Assembly (NCBI GenBank): GCA_024640955.1
Contig: JAHEDZ010000011.1
Span: 4,403 to 68,402, forward strand
Origin: Oceanospirillaceae bacterium
GTDB lineage: Bacteria; Pseudomonadota; Gammaproteobacteria; Pseudomonadales; Balneatricaceae
Length of the DNA stretch: 64,000 bases
Reading direction: 5' to 3'
Shown: positions 18,699 to 26,839 of the stretch, piece after piece
Layout of the letters: the number at the start of each line of letters is the position of its first letter
Numbering within the stretch: the stretch's first letter is position 1
Position numbers and translations under genes: made by a program
The notes under the pieces: model-generated
The model's input: the letters and a program-made list of their open reading frames with translations, nothing else
Told to the model about the DNA's origin: nothing
Database searches by the model: none

Positions 18699-19715
18699 AT
18701 GAACAGAAAGCCAAAACTAAGTGATGTAGCTGAACTCGCGGGAGTTTCCGTCTCCACCGCAAGTCAGGTAATGAGAGGCGCAGGTCGCATCTCCGATGAC
18801 ACCGCCGCCCGAGTTCGCAAAGCTGCGGATAAACTCCGTTACGTCGTCAATGAGCGTGCTGCTTCTATGCGCTCCGGAAACAATCGCGAGATAGGCTTTG
18901 TAATCAACCAAATCGCCAACCCATTCAACGCTGAGGTAATTAGCGGCGTCAGCGACCTTCTCGAAGACAAAGGTTATCTGGTCTCGGTGCTCGATGCCCG
19001 AGACGACCCCGTAAGGCAGCATCAACACTTGGCATCGTTCATTCGCAGCGGGCGCGCGGGACTGTTATGGGTTCCAGCGTTTGGAACCAGAGAGGACGAC
19101 CTTGAGCTTCTAAAAAGCCACCGCGTGCCCACCGTAACATTCTTGCGAAAAATTGATGCTCGAGCCTTCGATCATATCGGTGTCGCAAATGAGGATGCAA
19201 CAGCGACAGCAACGCGTTATCTGGTGGATGCGGGCCATAAAGAGATCGCTTACCTAGGAGGCACCACAATGACTGTAGTGCGCTCAGCCAGGATTGCCGG
19301 CTATAAAAAAACACTGCAGCAATTGATCGACCGCGATCCAATAGTCTGGGATTGCGACGACAACAAATTAGCGGGGCTAGAGCAGATCAAGGCACTGCGC
19401 AACGCACACCCTGGGGTAACTGCTGTGGTCTGTAACGGCGATATGGTTGCGCTCGGGGCTTTACTAGGCCTGCAACGTATGGGATTGGAGGCCGGCAAGG
19501 ATCTTGCCGTAGTTGGCTTTGACGATATTCAAGATGCGGCCGCTGCCACTCCAGCTCTAACAACCATGAGTATCTGCCCTTATAAACTCGGACAGCGTTT
19601 AGCACAGACGCTTCTGCGACGACTGGAGTTTCCCGAATCACCGATAGAAATGATCGAAGTCAGCGCCCAACTAATTGAACGTGACTCAGCCAAGCCTAAA
19701 CCGTGCGGCGCATAG
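18699..19715 (+). CDS. LacI-family transcriptional repressor of the glycosylglycerate operon
   Basis: 338 aa regulator. The N-terminal helix-turn-helix and hinge helix are typical: KLSDVAELAGVSVSTASQVM, RISDDTAARVRKAADKLRYV, then VNERAASMRSG. The effector domain is periplasmic-binding-protein-like (EIGFVINQIANPFNAEVISG; VGFDDIQDAAAATPALTT). It is divergent from the binding-protein gene, with candidate operators in the gap, so it most likely represses the importer-hydrolase operon until the solute or its breakdown product binds. Its stop is only 1 bp from the stop of the convergent WYL gene. Confidence 0.9.
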   Translation: MNRKPKLSDVAELAGVSVSTASQVMRGAGRISDDTAARVRKAADKLRYVVNERAASMRSGNNREIGFVINQIANPFNAEVISGVSDLLEDKGYLVSVLDARDDPVRQHQHLASFIRSGRAGLLWVPAFGTREDDLELLKSHRVPTVTFLRKIDARAFDHIGVANEDATATATRYLVDAGHKEIAYLGGTTMTVVRSARIAGYKKTLQQLIDRDPIVWDCDDNKLAGLEQIKALRNAHPGVTAVVCNGDMVALGALLGLQRMGLEAGKDLAVVGFDDIQDAAAATPALTTMSICPYKLGQRLAQTLLRRLEFPESPIEMIEVSAQLIERDSAKPKPCGA

Positions 19716-19716
19716 A

Positions 19717-20571
19717 TCAGAACGCGAAAGAGACAACCGTATCTCCGGAGCCCTCGCTCACTGCCAACACCGGAAAACGCTGAGGCACCTGCGCTGCTTC
19801 GTGTAGCTCAGCCTCGCTGGTTGGAAGCAGATTAGCCTGTAAGAAATAGGTGATGAGTGCCTTACGAATCTTAAATGGCTCTAGCTGATTAAGATCGTAA
19901 TCATCACTGATCAGTGCTTGCTGCTCAGGCGAAAGTGCTGGATTAGGCACCAGACGTACCTCCAAACTCTCCTCCCAAGCGCTATCTTCGGGTAACAGAT
20001 CCGGCTCACCAAACTGGAGTTTTGGGGTGCCGCGGAAGCGGTTCAGCACAAAGTCGCGGAACCCCTGGCGCTCCCAACAGTAAGCGCGCACATGCAGGCG
20101 ATTGCTAGCACTGATAATAGCGCAGGGCGTCAGGCTACGACGGCTGCCGCTCGGGTTTTGCATCGATACGTAGGTCGTTTCAAAGCGAATACGGTGCTCA
20201 ATCGCGGTCAGTATGGCTGCGAGAGTACCCGGTGCAGTGCTGCGACTTAGGACAGGCACTGAATGGAAGTCAGGGTTACTGGGTATAGCGAGTCGCGAGA
20301 TGGTGATGAGCGAGTCTGCTGAATCTGGAATCAGTTTAGGTTTGAATTCCGAGGTTGGCTTGTAGCTGCGATCGGACGGCTCATAGGGGCGCACATTCTC
20401 CGGGGCCAGCTCAATATAGGTATGGATAGACTCGAGCGCTTGTGGACGCAAAATACCGAACGCCCCAGTCAGCATAGTGGGCGTTACCTCACGCTCCCAG
20501 AGCAGTTGGCGTTCTATAAAGCGCAACCGCTGTAGTTGCGGCCAAGAGGTCTCATTAATCGTTACAGCCAT
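19717..20571 (-). CDS. BrxR/CapW-like WYL-domain transcriptional regulator (orphan)
   Basis: 284 aa. The N-terminal winged helix (RLRFIERQLLWEREVTPTML, then FGILRPQALESIHTYIELAP) and the next segment (SYKPTSEFKPKLIPDS) fit the BrxR/CapW family, repressors usually found beside BREX, CBASS and other defence loci. The WYL core is AIISASNRLHVRAYCWERQG followed by FRDFVLNRF; the usual WHVR of the family reads LHVR. A C-terminal WCX-like dimerisation domain follows. WYL domains are thought to bind nucleic-acid or nucleotide signals. No defence genes are within the window, so its target is unknown. SD AAAGGA precedes the ATG. Confidence 0.8.
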   Translation of the reverse strand: MAVTINETSWPQLQRLRFIERQLLWEREVTPTMLTGAFGILRPQALESIHTYIELAPENVRPYEPSDRSYKPTSEFKPKLIPDSADSLITISRLAIPSNPDFHSVPVLSRSTAPGTLAAILTAIEHRIRFETTYVSMQNPSGSRRSLTPCAIISASNRLHVRAYCWERQGFRDFVLNRFRGTPKLQFGEPDLLPEDSAWEESLEVRLVPNPALSPEQQALISDDYDLNQLEPFKIRKALITYFLQANLLPTSEAELHEAAQVPQRFPVLAVSEGSGDTVVSFAF

Positions 20572-20761
20572 CTTCCATTCCTTTGTATCTGACTCTCTAC
20601 TCTATGTAACGCAGTTTAGCAGTAAAACCCTTTAACTCCTCAAGGGAGAGTAGATCCCAGCCGTTCACTTATACGTAGGTTTAGGGGAAGCTCACGCACT
20701 CAGGGACCGAAGAGTAAGACGTGACACACCAGTGGAGTGTGAATGCACTCGAGGGGTCATT

Positions 20762-20971
20762 ATGGGCTACGTCCTAGTTTTCATTAGTTTAATTGGTACA
20801 GGCGAAGTAGCAGCAACATCCGAGGGCCACTACCCTCAGATGAGCACCTGCTTCGAAGAGCGCGAGCTGCTGCTCAAAAAGTTGAAGCGCGAGGCGAATC
20901 CAGCAGAGCAAACCGTGCAGGCCGTTTGTCTTGCAGCGCCAGATACACTTGAACTTGCAATGGTAGACTAA
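20762..20971 (+). CDS. Small exported or membrane-anchored hypothetical protein
   Basis: 69 aa from the ATG at 20762, which has GAGGGG 5 nt upstream. The N-terminus MGYVLVFISLIGTGEVAATS is a short hydrophobic segment. The rest, with two cysteines (STCFEERELLLKKLKREA and VQAVCLAAP), is helical and charged. I recognise no function. It lies between the divergent WYL regulator and the Atm1-like gene, and could be a WYL target, but that is only proximity. Confidence 0.55.
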   Translation: MGYVLVFISLIGTGEVAATSEGHYPQMSTCFEERELLLKKLKREANPAEQTVQAVCLAAPDTLELAMVD

Positions 20972-21035
20972 ACGCCCGCTCTCTTTTTCTGATAGGCTTC
21001 AATAATAATACCCTTCTCATTTGGAGCGCCGTACA

Positions 21036-22841
21036 TTGCGCCATTCTCGTTCGGCTGACAGCGCCGCCAACGACCGTAAACCGGCTGGTTGGTCCGAAGC
21101 TTTTGACGTCATCAAGATGATCTGGCCTTATCTGTGGGAGTTTCGCACTCGCCTCGGATTTGCATTTGTGCTGCTCGTCCTTGCAAAGGTCGCTACGGTC
21201 ACGATGCCTTGGGTACTGAAGCAGATCGTTGATGGTTTGGATGAGTCGATCAATCCGGTACTCGTGGTACCGATAATGTTGATAATCGCCTATGGCCTGC
21301 TGCGTTTTGGCTCCGTCTTCTTTGCCGAAGCACGCGATGCCGTCTTTAGCCGCATCACCGAACGAGCTATGCGTTCGATGGTTCTGAGAGTCTTCCGTCA
21401 TTTGCATTCGCTAGAGCTTGAGTTTCATCTCTCACGTCAAACGGGTGGAATCTCGCGTGATATCGACCGCGGTGGTAACGGCTTCAGCTTCTTGATGCGC
21501 ATGCTGGTGTTCAATATTGTACCGACGCTGATCGAACTCGGAATGGTCGCAGCGATTCTGCTGGTTAACTTCAGTTACCTCTACGCCATTATCATCTTGG
21601 TCAGCGTTGGCTGTTACATCTACTTCACCATTTTAACAACTGAGTGGCGCAACCGCTTTGTGCGTGAAGCTAATCAACTGGATTCGCAGTCTAACACTCG
21701 CGCCATTGACTCACTGCTCAATTACGAGACGGTGAAATACTTCAACAATGAGGAGTTTGAGGCGCAGCAGTATGACTCCAATTTAGCGCGCTGGGAGAGT
21801 GCGCGACTCAAGACTCGCATGACCTTGATGCTGCTGAACTCAGGTCAGGCTCTGATCATTGGTGTCGGGATGATACTGCTACTATGGATGGCGGCACGCG
21901 ATGTAGCCAGCGGTGCCATTACACTGGGCTCGCTGGTGATGATTAACGCCTACATTTTGCAGCTCTTCATGCCGCTCAACTTCCTCGGCATGGTCTACCG
22001 CGAGGTACGCCGTGCACTCACAGACCTGGAGAATATGTTTGGCCTGCTAAAACGCAAACCGAGCATTGAAAATGCCCCCTCAGCTCTGCCACTGAAAGTG
22101 ATGGAGGGAGGCATTGAGTTTGATAAGGTGAATTTCGCCTACCATCAAGAGCGACCGATTCTAAAAAATCTCAGTTTCAAGGTAGAGCCCGGTTCTAAGG
22201 TGGCCATCGTCGGTCCGAGCGGTTCTGGCAAATCCACCTTGGCTCGCCTGCTTTTTCGCTTCTATGACCTACATGGTGGCGCTATTCGCATAGATGGACA
22301 GTCTATTGACCAAGTCACTCAGGAGAGTCTGCGACAGGCCATAGGCGTCGTGCCTCAGGACACCGTGCTGTTCAACGACAGCATTTACAACAATATCGCT
22401 TATGGGCGTCCAAGTGCTTCTGCTGAAGAGGTACGTGAGGCGATACGCATGGCCAATCTAGAGCCGTTTATCGCATCCCTTCCCGAGGGCACCGAAACAA
22501 AAGTGGGCGAGCGCGGACTTAAAGTTTCAGGCGGCGAGAAGCAACGAATTGCCATTGCACGCGTGCTGCTGAAACGCCCACCGATTATGCTATTCGACGA
22601 GGCAACCTCCGCGCTGGATAGCGCCACCGAGAAATCGATACTCGCGGCTTTCGAGACCCTCGCCCGCAACCACACTAGCCTTGTAATCGCGCATCGACTC
22701 TCTACCATTGTCGATGCAGATCAGATCCTTGTGTTGGACCAAGGCGAGCTAATCGAGACAGGGACACATCAACAGCTCCTCGCTAAGGCCGGTCGCTATG
22801 CCCAAATGTGGCAATTGCAGCAGGAAAACGAGGAATATTAG
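21036..22841 (+). CDS. Atm1/HMT1-type ABC exporter
   Basis: About 601 aa, six TM helices followed by an ABC domain in one chain. I choose TTG at 21036 (MRHSRSADSAAND) because GGAG lies 9 nt upstream; TTG at 21021 is an alternative and lacks an SD, and the first ATG (21117) would cut conserved residues. Atm1-like motifs: HLSRQTGGISRDIDRGGNG in the TM domain and NYETVKYFNNEEFEAQQY. ABC motifs: Walker A GPSGSGKSTLARLL, signature KVSGGEKQRIAIARVLLK, Walker B IMLFDEATSALD, H-loop IAHRLSTIVDAD. Relatives export glutathione persulfide-type compounds or metal-glutathione complexes. Confidence 0.92.
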   Translation: MRHSRSADSAANDRKPAGWSEAFDVIKMIWPYLWEFRTRLGFAFVLLVLAKVATVTMPWVLKQIVDGLDESINPVLVVPIMLIIAYGLLRFGSVFFAEARDAVFSRITERAMRSMVLRVFRHLHSLELEFHLSRQTGGISRDIDRGGNGFSFLMRMLVFNIVPTLIELGMVAAILLVNFSYLYAIIILVSVGCYIYFTILTTEWRNRFVREANQLDSQSNTRAIDSLLNYETVKYFNNEEFEAQQYDSNLARWESARLKTRMTLMLLNSGQALIIGVGMILLLWMAARDVASGAITLGSLVMINAYILQLFMPLNFLGMVYREVRRALTDLENMFGLLKRKPSIENAPSALPLKVMEGGIEFDKVNFAYHQERPILKNLSFKVEPGSKVAIVGPSGSGKSTLARLLFRFYDLHGGAIRIDGQSIDQVTQESLRQAIGVVPQDTVLFNDSIYNNIAYGRPSASAEEVREAIRMANLEPFIASLPEGTETKVGERGLKVSGGEKQRIAIARVLLKRPPIMLFDEATSALDSATEKSILAAFETLARNHTSLVIAHRLSTIVDADQILVLDQGELIETGTHQQLLAKAGRYAQMWQLQQENEEY

Positions 22842-23063
22842 TACCCTAATCCAAGCCAGTAACTGACTAGATCGACCTCATATCTTAAGTACGCTTCAAG
22901 AGAAACTTCTGAGTAGTTTGCCCACTGCGGTTCGTATATCGCGAAAGGCAGTTGCGTAACTGATGCCGCACAAATCTCCAAAACAACCTTTCGATTTTTA
23001 CGTCAGCCAGCACTCTCTTTGATGTTGCCGGTAGGCACCTAGGCTGCGCAAAAAAGCCTAAGC

Positions 23064-23963
23064 CTAGCCCAGTTCAGAGTGCCACACTCTCTCGACAGCC
23101 TCAAAAGCCGCTTGTATGGCAGGTTCATTGCGCCGCTCTTTGCGACAGATAAAACCGAGCGCGGCCTCAACCGAAACAGAATCGGCAATGACGACACCCT
23201 CGTGGTGCGCCGCATCTAACGCAAGATTCTCTCGCGCCAGACTCAATCCCACTCCTGAGCAAACAAGATCAGCCATCGAAGGTTCAAGATCGACCTGGGC
23301 AACGATATTCGGGCGCACATTAGCCGCACTGAAAACTGTACTCAGAAAACGGTTATGCGCCGAATCTTTGGGCGTCCAGATCCAGGGCAGGCCTGCCAAC
23401 TCTCGCCAACCTCGGCCCGTAACCATCGTTTGCCAACCTGGCGGCGCGATTACTCGGTAGCGAAACTCCGTCAGCGGTAAAACCGCGAAGCTCCCCTGAT
23501 ACTCGGGAAGCCCAGGATGACCCAAGGTATAGGCCACATCTAAGTCGCCCTGCTCCACCTGCCGCGATACGCGACCCGACATACCGTGGGTAAGGTCGAA
23601 CTGCAGCACTGGGTGCTTAGACGCCAGAAGTTTGAGTACGCGACCTAGGCGCAGAAAACCAGGATCGACAATAGACCCGAGTTTAAGGTGCCCTGACAAC
23701 GCCGACTGCAAACTATTGGCGGAGGCGGAAAACTCCGCTACCGCACGTACAGCGCGCTCAGCAGCGGGTAGGAGCTTCAACCCCTCTTCGGTCAGCTGCA
23801 TACCACGGGAACTGCGGGCAAGCAGCTGTACGCCCAGTTCAGCCTGTAGCTTCTTCAGTTGGTGGCTCAACGCTGGCTGAGTTAAACAGAGCCGTTCAGC
23901 GGCTTTGGTTAGATTCCCCTCTTGGACAACAACCAGGAAGGTTTTAAGGCTATTGAGGTCCAT
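23064..23963 (-). CDS. LysR-family transcriptional regulator
   Basis: 299 aa. The N-terminal helix-turn-helix is MDLNSLKTFLVVVQEGNLTK, then AAERLCLTQPALSHQLKKLQ. The effector domain follows (LGSIVDPGFLRLGRVLKLL; VYTLGH-like segment LDVAYTLGHPGL). It is transcribed away from the GMC oxidoreductase gene, from which it is 124 bp distant, so that gene is its likely target. The inducer is unknown. Confidence 0.9.
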   Translation of the reverse strand: MDLNSLKTFLVVVQEGNLTKAAERLCLTQPALSHQLKKLQAELGVQLLARSSRGMQLTEEGLKLLPAAERAVRAVAEFSASANSLQSALSGHLKLGSIVDPGFLRLGRVLKLLASKHPVLQFDLTHGMSGRVSRQVEQGDLDVAYTLGHPGLPEYQGSFAVLPLTEFRYRVIAPPGWQTMVTGRGWRELAGLPWIWTPKDSAHNRFLSTVFSAANVRPNIVAQVDLEPSMADLVCSGVGLSLARENLALDAAHHEGVVIADSVSVEAALGFICRKERRNEPAIQAAFEAVERVWHSELG

Positions 23964-24056
23964 AGATATAAAAGTCTCTAATAACAGCTCTTACAATAAT
24001 TCATTGGATATGCTGGAGTACAGCGCTTAAATTCACGTAGAAGACAGATATGACTA

Positions 24057-24075
24057 AAAGGGGTCTGACCCCTTT
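24057..24075. repeat. AAAGGGG-type palindrome abutting the GMC ribosome-binding site
   Basis: AAAGGGGTCTGACCCCTTT, a 7 bp perfect stem around TCTGA. It ends one base before the SD GGAGAGGG (24076-24083) of the next gene. The same 19-mer recurs at 52124-52142 and a variant at 50335-50353. Sequences of this kind are dispersed in many gammaproteobacterial genomes. Confidence 0.85.
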
Positions 24076-24087
24076 GGAGAGGGCCGG

Positions 24088-25707
24088 ATGAAAGACCTAG
24101 GAACCTACGACTACGTTATCGCTGGCGCTGGCGCTGCGGGCTGTGTATTGGCAAATCGCCTCTCCGAGGATCCGGAGGTCAGCGTGCTTCTGCTAGAAGC
24201 AGGCAATGATGAGAAGTGGATCTGGACTCGCATCCCGGTCGGCTACCTCTACTGTATCAATAATCCGCGCACTGATTGGTGTTATAAAACGGTTCCCGAG
24301 AAAGGGCTAAATGGACGCTCTATCATTTACGCCCGCGGCAAAGGTTTGGGCGGCAGTACACTCATCAACGCAATGCTCTATCTACGTGGTCAGGAGCGCG
24401 ACTATAACGAGTGGGCAGAACTCACCGGCGATAGCAGCTGGAACTGGGACGGCGTAAAACCGGTGTTCATGTCGGTGGAAGATAGCTGGCGCGGTGCCAA
24501 CGATAATCACGGCTCTGGGGGTGAATGGCGGGTTGAGCAGCAACGCCTGAGCTGGGAGATTCTTGACCACTTTGAATCTGCTGCTAATCAGGCGGGCATT
24601 CCAACAAACCAAGATTTTAATACCGGCAATAATCTCGGTGTCTCTAAGTTTGAAGTCAATCAGAAGCGCGGTTGGCGCTGGTCAAGCGTGCGTGGCTTCC
24701 TCGATCCGGTGCGTTCGCGCCCCAACCTGACCATTATGACAGCGGCCCTCTCCGATAAGGTGATTGTCGAAGGCAAGCGTGTGACCGGCATTGAGTTCCT
24801 GCATAAAGGCCAGCCATGCAAAGCGAGTTCGCGTATCGAAACCGTCCTCGCAGCGGGCTCAATCGGCTCACCGGCTATTCTTCAGCGTAGCGGTATTGGC
24901 AACCCTGAGTTCCTGCAGAGCAAAGGCATTGAGGTAAAGCATGCGCTGCCTGGTGTTGGCGAAAACCTACAGGACCACCTACAACTGCGCACTGTCTTCA
25001 AAGTGAAAGGTATTAAAACTCTTAATAAAACCGCTAACTCCCTCTGGGGCCAAGCGATGATGGCACTGGAGTTTGCTCTCTTTCAGACGGGCCCGCTGAC
25101 CATGGCCCCGAGTCAGCTTGGCATGTTTGCCCATTCTGATGAGAAGGTGGAGACGCCCGATATCGAGTACCATGTACAGCCTCTATCGCTTGATAAATTC
25201 GGCGATCCACTGCACAAGTTCCCAGCGTTCACGGCCAGCGTCTGTAATCTGCGACCAACCTCGCGTGGCACAATCAAGATCACTGACACCGATCCAAACA
25301 GCGCACCCGAGATTGCACCGAATTACCTTTCAACTGATCGCGACCGTGAGGTTGCCGCAAATAGCCTACGCCTGACGCGTAAAATAGTGCAGCAGCAGGC
25401 GCTGCAGCCTTTTGAGCCCGAGGAGTCTGTGCCTGGAACTGAATACCAAACAGATGAGGAGTTAGCCAACGCGGCGGGGGATGTGGGTACGACAATCTTC
25501 CACCCGGTAGGCACCTGTAAGATGGGTAAAGTTGATGATCCTCATGCAGTTGTTGATAGCCGACTGCGCCTCATCGGACTCGAGGGGCTGCGCATTGTTG
25601 ACGCATCAGTCATGCCAACGATTACCTCAGGTAACACAAGCTCTCCGACGATAATGATCGCAGCTAAGGGCTCAGAGATGATCCGCGAGGATCGTAAAGC
25701 GGGATGA
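24088..25707 (+). CDS. GMC-family FAD-dependent alcohol/choline dehydrogenase-like oxidoreductase
   Basis: 539 aa. The FAD-binding Rossmann motif is YDYVIAGAGAAGCVLANRLS. GMC signatures are ARGKGLGGSTLINAMLYLRG and GSIGSPAILQRSGIG. The catalytic C-terminus contains HPVGTCKMG (active His) and NTSSPTIMIAAKGSEMI (second Asn/His position). There is no signal peptide. Relatives oxidise choline, polyethylene glycol or other alcohols, and the substrate is not clear from the sequence. A strong SD sits directly behind the palindrome at 24057-24075. It is divergent from a LysR regulator. Confidence 0.92.
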   Translation: MKDLGTYDYVIAGAGAAGCVLANRLSEDPEVSVLLLEAGNDEKWIWTRIPVGYLYCINNPRTDWCYKTVPEKGLNGRSIIYARGKGLGGSTLINAMLYLRGQERDYNEWAELTGDSSWNWDGVKPVFMSVEDSWRGANDNHGSGGEWRVEQQRLSWEILDHFESAANQAGIPTNQDFNTGNNLGVSKFEVNQKRGWRWSSVRGFLDPVRSRPNLTIMTAALSDKVIVEGKRVTGIEFLHKGQPCKASSRIETVLAAGSIGSPAILQRSGIGNPEFLQSKGIEVKHALPGVGENLQDHLQLRTVFKVKGIKTLNKTANSLWGQAMMALEFALFQTGPLTMAPSQLGMFAHSDEKVETPDIEYHVQPLSLDKFGDPLHKFPAFTASVCNLRPTSRGTIKITDTDPNSAPEIAPNYLSTDRDREVAANSLRLTRKIVQQQALQPFEPEESVPGTEYQTDEELANAAGDVGTTIFHPVGTCKMGKVDDPHAVVDSRLRLIGLEGLRIVDASVMPTITSGNTSSPTIMIAAKGSEMIREDRKAG

Positions 25708-25720
25708 CCTGTCTTTATCT

Positions 25721-25756
25721 GTAGGAGAGCTGTACGCGAAGCGTATTGCCCGACCA
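25721..25756. repeat. REP-like repeat, copy A
   Basis: A 36-base element starting GTAGGAGAGC, with stem TACGCGAAGCGTA at its centre and ending TGCCCGACCA. It matches the element at 44317-44352 at 30 of 36 positions. Both lie just after a + strand gene and before a convergent gene. The rest of the gap to 25818 holds further REP-like sequence (GTCGGGAG; CCCCTACAGG). Confidence 0.75.
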
Positions 25757-25818
25757 AACACCTAGTCGGGAGTTAGAGCTGTGCTTGTCATCCCTGCTAG
25801 CGTAGGTCCCCTACAGGT

Positions 25819-26280
25819 TTAAAAAGCGAAATCGGTCACCAACACATAGCCGAGCGCTTTGTAGTCATTAATCTGGGCCGGACCTGAGGCGGATACATCG
25901 ACATAGTCGGGAAAAGCTTCAGGTTTAATATCCCGCCAGCTGGCGTAGGTTCCACATACGTGAATATCTACGCCCTGCTCACCCAAATTAAGAACTGACT
26001 GGTGTAACTCAGGAAAGACACTCGCCTTGTCGGTGGTCAAGGCGAACTGCTCGTTACCGTGACTCACCACGGCAATATCGATATCAAGCCAACGGCGTTT
26101 TAGCTGCTCGATCGCTTGCAACAGTTTAGGTTGTGTTCGCTCCCAACTTCGCTCGTTCGGTGCAAGAATTTCAAATACTACCCCATCAGGACGTTCGTCC
26201 ATGGAGATCACATCGTTAAACGTCTCTGCCTTCAGACCGAAAGAGAGCACCATTAGAATCGATAAAAACAGTGCGCGCAT
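25819..26280 (-). CDS. Exported DsrE/DsrF-like protein
   Basis: 153 aa with signal peptide MRALFLSILMVLSFGLKAET. The mature part has the DsrE-like alpha/beta fold: DIAVVSHGNEQFALT, LGEQGVDIHVCGTYASW (the conserved Cys) and YKALGYVLVTDF at the end. DsrE-family proteins handle sulfur or persulfides, although many stand-alone exported members have no proven role. There are no dsr or tus genes nearby. Confidence 0.82.
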   Translation of the reverse strand: MRALFLSILMVLSFGLKAETFNDVISMDERPDGVVFEILAPNERSWERTQPKLLQAIEQLKRRWLDIDIAVVSHGNEQFALTTDKASVFPELHQSVLNLGEQGVDIHVCGTYASWRDIKPEAFPDYVDVSASGPAQINDYKALGYVLVTDFAF

Positions 26281-26401
26281 TATCTCACCCTCGCATTTCT
26301 ACTCTTTGATTATTGTAGTTCAAACTCATCTGCGGCCTACTATCCGCCATGACAAATTCAGCCGAAAGCTGAAGCACACCGATACTATTGGACTTACGTA
26401 G

Positions 26402-26839
26402 ATGAAATACTTTGAAGATCTCTATGTTGGCGAACGCTTTATCAGCGAAGCGTACGAAATGAGCGAAGAGCGCATCATCGCTTTCGCCGAACACTACGAC
26501 CCGCAGGTATTCCACCTCGATCACGAACAGGCCAAAGAGACCTTTTTCGAGGGGCTAGCGGCAAGTGGCTGGCATACAGGCTCGGTAACCATGCGGTTAA
26601 TGGCGCAGACCTTACCGATTGCAACCGGCGTAATCGGTGGAGGCGTCGACCTGAGATGGCTCAGCCCGACCCGTCCGGGCGATATTCTGCACATCGAAGT
26701 GGAAGTTATAGAGGTGACCGAATCGCGCTCAAAACCGGATCGCGGCACAGTGCAGATTCACGTCGAGACCAAGAACCAGCACGGCGAAACGCGTCAAACC
26801 ATCGACACTCGGCTGTTGGTGTTTAAGCGTCCTCAGTAG
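26402..26839 (+). CDS. MaoC-like (R)-specific enoyl-CoA hydratase/dehydratase
   Basis: 145 aa single hot-dog domain. The hydratase motif is FAEHYDPQVFHLDHEQAKET, with the catalytic Asp and His, followed by FFEGLAASGWHTGSVTMRL and RWLSPTRPGDIL. It probably acts on enoyl-CoA or a related thioester, perhaps with acyl-CoA metabolism genes elsewhere. Its end overlaps the end of the convergent SulP gene by 17 bp. Confidence 0.92.
   Translation: MKYFEDLYVGERFISEAYEMSEERIIAFAEHYDPQVFHLDHEQAKETFFEGLAASGWHTGSVTMRLMAQTLPIATGVIGGGVDLRWLSPTRPGDILHIEVEVIEVTESRSKPDRGTVQIHVETKNQHGETRQTIDTRLLVFKRPQ

Noticed and set aside
20596-20654. Inverted repeat TCTACTCT ... AGAGTAGA as an operator of the BrxR-like regulator
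   Set aside because: The arms are 43 bp apart and only 8 bp long. It is too weak to call without conservation data.
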